Positions 60,471-64,000 of a stretch of DNA of 64,000 nucleotides are shown piece by piece. Where the stretch lies: assembly GCA_036397815.1 (NCBI GenBank), contig DASWIE010000083.1, positions 31,977 to 95,976 on the forward strand, read 5' to 3'. The first letter of the stretch is position 1. Every line of letters starts with the position of its first letter. A program made the translations under genes and the position numbers. This DNA is from DASQFY01 sp036397815. Its GTDB lineage: Bacteria > Chloroflexota > Limnocylindria > QHBO01. The notes below the pieces were generated by a model, which was not told where the DNA came from, made no database searches, and saw nothing but the letters and a program-made list of their open reading frames with translations.

Positions 60471-61921
60471 CGCCAAGCCGCACGGTTGAGGCTGCGCGCT
60501 CATCGCCGGCCGGAGAGCTCGAGCGGCTCGCCAGCCTGGTTCGGACCCGCGATACAAGCGCAGCCGAGCTCATTGAGCGAGCCCTGTCCAGGATCGCTGA
60601 AACGCGCGACCTGAATGCCGTGGTGCTCCTCCGGGCCGAGACGGCGATGGAGGAGGCGCGTGCCGCCGATGCTTCGGTCCGCCGGGGTGATGTCAGCGGA
60701 CCGCTTCATGGCCTACCCCTGCTCGTAAAGGATATCGAGGATGTAACCGGGCTCCGGACAACGTTCGGTTCAGCCCTCCGGGCCGACTCCGCTCCGGCCA
60801 CCCACGACGGCCTCGTACCGCGCCGCCTCCGTGGGGCTGGCGCAATCGTCGTGGGCAAGACCAACGTCCCGGAGTACGCGTTCGAGGGATACACGGCAAA
60901 TCGCGTCTTCGGGGCCACGCTCAATCCGTGGAATCGAGCGTGGTCTCCGGGAGGGTCCAGCGGAGGATCGGCGGCCTCGTTGGCGGCGGGCGCCGCCCCG
61001 CTGGCGACGGCCACGGACGGCGGAGGATCGATCCGCATTCCGGCTGCGCTGTGCGGGCTGGTCGGAATGAAGCCGACGCACGGTGTTATCCCTCGGGATC
61101 CCATCCCTACCTGGATGGATCTTTCGACCGATGGACCGCTCGCTGCAAGCGTCGCGGACGTCAGGCTCCTCCTGGCGCTGGAGTCCGGCCCGACACCCGG
61201 CGATCCCACCGCCCAGCTCAGACGATGGTCAGACCCAGGTCGGCGTCACGTCGCACCCGCGCACCTATTTGCCACCGAGCGACTGGTGCAAGGACCACCA
61301 CTGGCACCAACCGTGGTGCGACTCTTCAAAGACGCCATCTCCATCCTCGAGTCCGACTTCGGGCTGGCCGTCGAATGGTTGCCCGCCGGCATCTTCCGAA
61401 GCGGCGATGCGGATGCAGACTGGTTCACGATCGCCGCCGCGGAGACTGCGCACGAGCTCGGCCGCTCGACCGTCGAGCGCGCTCTCGCCGAGGGCGTGTT
61501 CGAGGCCGGATTCGCTCGGTGGATGACCGCTGCCCTCGAGATCGGGACCGACGCATACGTCGCGGCACGCCGGCGGCGTTTCGACTACGTTCGCGAACTG
61601 GACGACCTGCTCGGTGAGGACGTGGTCCTGATAACGCCCACGCTGACGGTGCCGGGTTGGACGCCGGAAGGTGTGGTTCCAGGCCGCGAGTCCGAGGCCC
61701 CGGGCCTGCCGCTCGATGTCCTGAATACCGGCCCGATTAATCTCTCGGGCCATCCCGCGATCAGCCTTCCCACCGGGCGCCACCCGGACGGGCCGCCATT
61801 CGGGCTCCAGCTCGTCGCCCCGCGCTACCGCGAGGATCTGCTCCTGACCTTGGCAGCCGCCGTGGAGGCCGTCCGACCGTGGCCACATGTCGCCGATGGT
61901 TTCGAGCCCTTCGGGGGCTGA
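60467..61921 (+). CDS. amidase (amidase signature family)
   Basis: A 484-residue amidase with the Ser-cisSer-Lys triad: K88 in PLLVKDIEDV, the cis-Ser in SPGGSSGGSAA (residues 164/165) and nucleophile S188 in TDGGGSIRIPA. It hydrolyses a carboxamide or similar C-N bond; the substrate could be the amide left by earlier steps of this operon. ATGA overlap with the preceding gene. Last gene of the four-gene operon, followed by a hairpin. Confidence 0.92.
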   Translation: MTPSRTVEAARSSPAGELERLASLVRTRDTSAAELIERALSRIAETRDLNAVVLLRAETAMEEARAADASVRRGDVSGPLHGLPLLVKDIEDVTGLRTTFGSALRADSAPATHDGLVPRRLRGAGAIVVGKTNVPEYAFEGYTANRVFGATLNPWNRAWSPGGSSGGSAASLAAGAAPLATATDGGGSIRIPAALCGLVGMKPTHGVIPRDPIPTWMDLSTDGPLAASVADVRLLLALESGPTPGDPTAQLRRWSDPGRRHVAPAHLFATERLVQGPPLAPTVVRLFKDAISILESDFGLAVEWLPAGIFRSGDADADWFTIAAAETAHELGRSTVERALAEGVFEAGFARWMTAALEIGTDAYVAARRRRFDYVRELDDLLGEDVVLITPTLTVPGWTPEGVVPGRESEAPGLPLDVLNTGPINLSGHPAISLPTGRHPDGPPFGLQLVAPRYREDLLLTLAAAVEAVRPWPHVADGFEPFGG

Positions 61922-61932
61922 AGCGGTGGCGT

Positions 61933-61961
61933 CCCGGCAGGATTCGAAGCTGTTTGCCGGG
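61933..61961. terminator. hairpin between convergent amidase and oxidoreductase genes
   Basis: CCCGGCA (61933-61939) and TGCCGGG (61955-61961) form a 7-bp stem with a 15-nt loop containing several T residues. It could serve both strands. Confidence 0.45.
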
Positions 61962-61988
61962 CTCTAGGAGGCTAGCGCGTTCCGTGCC

Positions 61989-62948
61989 TCACACGGTGAT
62001 GACGACCTTGCCTCGAGCCTGTCCCGTTTCGAGATAGCGCACGGCCTCGGCGGTCTCACTCAACGGGTAGGTCCGGTCGATGACCGGCCTGACCTTGCCG
62101 GTCTCGATGAGCTCCTTCAGGGTCAGCAGGTCGTCCGTGTTGACGTCAGACATGAACGGGCGCAGCGTCTGGTTCGCGAAGCGTGACATCACGAGGGCCC
62201 CGAGGGCACGAGCAATGGGCCCGATCCAATTCCCGCGCGAGCCGCCGACCAGCACGAGCGTCCCGTCAGGTGCCAGGCCGCGCCGAAGCTTCAGCAGCGG
62301 ACGCTTGGCCCCGATATCGAGGATCACGTCATAGGGTTGCCCGCGTCGCGTGAAGTCTTCCCTGGTGTAGTCGATGACCTCATCCGCGCCGAGCGACCGG
62401 ATCATCTCCACGTTTCCTGTGCTGGTCACGCCGGTCACGTTCGCGCCCAGGGCCTTCGCGATCTGCACCGCGAAGCTCCCGACGCCTCCCCCTGCGCCGT
62501 AGATCAGCACTCGCTGTCCTGGCTGGACCCCACCCTTGTCGCGCACCCCTTGCAGGGCGGTCAGTCCCGCGACGGGTACGGCCGCTGCCTGCTCGAAGGT
62601 AAGGCCGACCGGCTTCGGCACGAAGTTGTGACCACTCACGTACTCGGCAAAGGCTCCTGAGCGCACACCGAACACTTCATCGCCGGGATGAAGCTCGGTC
62701 ACGTCCTTGCCAACCGCATCGACGACTCCGGCCGCATCGATGCCGAGGACGGTCCGCTTGGGCCGGCGCAGCCCCTCGCCCATGCGCATGATGTACGGCT
62801 CGCCTCGCAGCGAGTGCCAGTCATGCGGGTTGACGGACGTCGCGCGCACGCGCACGAGCACGGCGTCATCGGCGACCTCCGGCTTGTCGACCTCCCCGAG
62901 CTTCATGACGTCCGGTGAGCCGTACTGGGTGCTGACGATTGCTTTCAT
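61989..62948 (-). CDS. NAD(P)-dependent quinone oxidoreductase-like (zinc-less MDR) protein
   Basis: A 319-residue medium-chain reductase. The GroES-like N-terminal domain (MKAIVSTQYGSPDVMKLGEV) lacks zinc ligands, and the Rossmann motif is IYGAGGGVGSFAVQIAKALG followed by GVTSTGNVEMIRSLGADEVI. It is of the quinone/enone reductase type. The ATG at 62948 lies in an AACCGATG context. It is divergent from a TetR regulator, with two matching operators between, so it is most likely repressed by it. Confidence 0.9.
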   Translation of the reverse strand: MKAIVSTQYGSPDVMKLGEVDKPEVADDAVLVRVRATSVNPHDWHSLRGEPYIMRMGEGLRRPKRTVLGIDAAGVVDAVGKDVTELHPGDEVFGVRSGAFAEYVSGHNFVPKPVGLTFEQAAAVPVAGLTALQGVRDKGGVQPGQRVLIYGAGGGVGSFAVQIAKALGANVTGVTSTGNVEMIRSLGADEVIDYTREDFTRRGQPYDVILDIGAKRPLLKLRRGLAPDGTLVLVGGSRGNWIGPIARALGALVMSRFANQTLRPFMSDVNTDDLLTLKELIETGKVRPVIDRTYPLSETAEAVRYLETGQARGKVVITV

Positions 62949-62955
62949 CGGTTTC

Positions 62956-62970
62956 TCGTACGTCGTAAGA
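62956..62970. promoter_or_regulatory. TetR-type operator 1 (near oxidoreductase gene)
   Basis: TCGTACGTCGTAAGA differs at one position from the palindrome of operator 2. Its centre is 33 bp (about three helical turns) from that of operator 2. It lies 7 nt upstream of the oxidoreductase start codon. Confidence 0.55.
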
Positions 62971-62988
62971 TAGGCCCACAACGATACG

Positions 62989-63003
62989 TCTTACGCCGTA
63001 AGA
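62989..63003. promoter_or_regulatory. TetR-type operator 2 (near tetR-like gene)
   Basis: TCTTACGCCGTAAGA is a perfect 6+3+6 palindrome. It overlaps the likely -10 (TAAGAT, 62999-63004) of the regulator gene, which fits autorepression. Confidence 0.6.
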
Positions 63004-63026
63004 TTGTCAAGACCCAGAGGAGACCG

Positions 63027-63710
63027 ATGGCTTCGCAGGCTGACTCCGTCGTACAACCGCGACTCCCCTTGAGCCGGGAGCGAGTGCTCGAGGCCGCCAT
63101 TGCGCTCGCCGACGAGGGGGGAATCGAGTCGCTCACCATGCGCAGGCTCGCCCAGGAGCTCGGGGTTGAGGCGATGACGCTCTACTACTACGTGGCCAAC
63201 AAGGACGAGATCCTCGGCGGGATCGTTGACCTCGTCGTGGGCGAGATCGAGCTGCCCGCACCGGACGCCGCCTGGAAGCCGGCCATCCGGAAGACCGCCT
63301 TATCGGCCTACGACGTTCTCCTGCGGCACCCCTGGGCGGCAAACCTCGTACTCTCGGGCCCGACGATGAGCCAGGCCCGCGTGCGTTACATGAATTCGCT
63401 CCTCGGGAGCCTTCGGCATGGTGGGTTCTCGGCGGAGGAGACCGATCACGCCTATCACGCCCTGGACAGCCACATCATGGGGTTTGCGCTGTGGGAGGTC
63501 GGGATTATGACCGGGCTGGCAAACCTCGGGGACTTGGTGACGACCTTTCTCCAGGAGCTCGACATCGACGCGTACCCACACCTGGCGGAGCACGCCCAGC
63601 AGCATCTCAAGGAGCGCAGCCCGGACGATGAGGGCTCGTTCGCCTTCGGGCTCGATCTGATCCTCGACGGCTTGGAGCGGATCCGAGACACGGCCTCCGC
63701 GAACGCCTGA
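63027..63710 (+). CDS. TetR family transcriptional regulator
   Basis: A 227-residue regulator with an N-terminal TetR HTH (SRERVLEAAIALADEGGIES then LTMRRLAQELGVEAMTLYYY) and a C-terminal ligand-binding domain of the TetR_C_1 type (KTALSAYDVLLRHPWAANLV). It probably represses itself and the divergent oxidoreductase through the two 15-bp operators. The start ATG has an AGAGGAG site 4 nt upstream and the GACCGATG context. Confidence 0.93.
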   Translation: MASQADSVVQPRLPLSRERVLEAAIALADEGGIESLTMRRLAQELGVEAMTLYYYVANKDEILGGIVDLVVGEIELPAPDAAWKPAIRKTALSAYDVLLRHPWAANLVLSGPTMSQARVRYMNSLLGSLRHGGFSAEETDHAYHALDSHIMGFALWEVGIMTGLANLGDLVTTFLQELDIDAYPHLAEHAQQHLKERSPDDEGSFAFGLDLILDGLERIRDTASANA

Positions 63711-64000
63711 GCGTCCCCGGCAGGTGCCGGGGCCGTACTAGCAAACATACCCTTCGTCGGAAGGCTGGAGGCTAACTCCCGATCGAGGGGCACGCATCGG
63801 CCTCCTGGCCGAGGGCGCCTGATCCAGCGCCCAAGTCGCGGATCTCTGGATCTACACGAAAGCGCGGCCGCTCGGTGCAATCGCCGCGGCGTGGCCTGCC
63901 GCGACCGCCGACGGCCGGCTGTGGCCGCCGTGTACACGAGCCTTGATCGGCCCTTGCGCGAGCGTTGATCGTCCGCCTCGAACATCGGTTGGGAAGACCC
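63711..64000. other. 290-bp non-coding right end
   Basis: No gene that I can support. A hairpin CCCCGGC/GCCGGGG (63715-63732) follows the TetR gene directly and may terminate it. Near the end two short TTGATCG repeats occur. The next gene, if any, starts beyond the window. Confidence 0.4.

Noticed and set aside
56184..61921. A creatine-degradation operon (creatinase plus ureohydrolase)
   Set aside because: The M24 protein keeps all five metal ligands that true creatinases have lost, so creatine hydrolysis is unlikely.
63455..63985. A minus-strand gene at the right end
   Set aside because: The frame runs antisense through the TetR gene and has no recognisable domain or start signal.

Overview
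The window is a gene-dense (about 90% coding), high-GC (roughly 69%) bacterial chromosome segment with no rRNA, tRNA, CRISPR array, phage block or intact insertion sequence that I can see. The gene set (F420/LLM-type oxidoreductase, split B12-dependent acyl-CoA mutase, two acyl-CoA dehydrogenases, osmolyte and polyamine ABC importers, a MshC-like cysteinyl ligase) and the regulatory style suit a free-living aerobic heterotroph of Chloroflexota or Actinomycetota type. Chloroflexota is my preference, but the sequence alone does not prove it. A striking trait is that about 20 genes have a TANNNT-type -10 hexamer only 6-11 nt before the start codon and no Shine-Dalgarno sequence. They are therefore probably read from leaderless mRNAs.

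Layout. 1-2.0 kb: 3' part of a large class III aminotransferase protein and a SRPBCC protein. 1.95-8.3 kb (minus): a fatty/branched acyl-CoA degradation block with an internally deleted thiolase relic, acyl-CoA synthetase, acyl-CoA dehydrogenase, 3-hydroxyacyl-CoA dehydrogenase, a GNAT, MeaB and the B12-binding subunit of an acyl-CoA mutase (its large subunit lies at 26.3-28.1 kb). 8.3-9.2 kb: pterin dehydratase and GTP cyclohydrolase I. 9.3-13.3 kb: a NERD-like protein and two large membrane proteins. 13.3-16.9 kb: an osmoprotectant (glycine betaine/choline class) ABC importer. 17-22.3 kb: DUF1684, zinc-ribbon, RlpA-like and TPM-domain proteins, an AT-hook DNA-binding protein and an LLM oxidoreductase. 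22.3-30.4 kb: dodecin, PHP phosphoesterase, phosphotriesterase homologue, glutamate-dehydrogenase homologue, mutase large subunit, 5'-3' exonuclease and a SpoIID-like surface protein. 30.4-43 kb: ornithine cyclodeaminase homologue, MFS exporter, small membrane proteins, MshC/CysS-like ligase, a second acyl-CoA dehydrogenase, FTR1 iron permease with an iron-box-like operator, dienelactone hydrolase, rhomboid protease, HTH protein, 2Fe-2S ferredoxin and a glycosyltransferase.

43-52.9 kb: a polyamine-type ABC importer operon (A-D-B-C plus cupin), an EamA transporter, a fused E1 2-oxoacid dehydrogenase, a FabD-like acyltransferase and an AlkA-like glycosylase. 52.9-61.9 kb: the most system-like region. 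A divergent cluster has an acetylpolyamine-amidohydrolase-like deacetylase, an Lrp/AsnC regulator and an APC permease (plus a metallophosphoesterase) on one side. On the other side are an M24 metallohydrolase, an agmatinase-family ureohydrolase, a nucleotidyltransferase-fold protein and an amidase, coupled by start/stop overlaps. The two arms share a 105-bp promoter region and look like an uptake-and-hydrolysis pathway for acylated and/or guanidino nitrogen compounds. 62-63.7 kb: a quinone-oxidoreductase-like enzyme and its divergent TetR regulator with two operators.

Several proteins lack a family-defining residue: the GDH homologue has Met for the catalytic Lys, the phosphotriesterase homologue has Asn for a metal-ligand Asp, and the mutase has changed substrate-binding positions. 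Repeated non-coding elements (a ~120-bp palindromic repeat, a three-copy element at 36.5-36.75 kb, CTTACC repeats with 11-bp spacing and an abundant GACCGATG word) are not explained by the genes.
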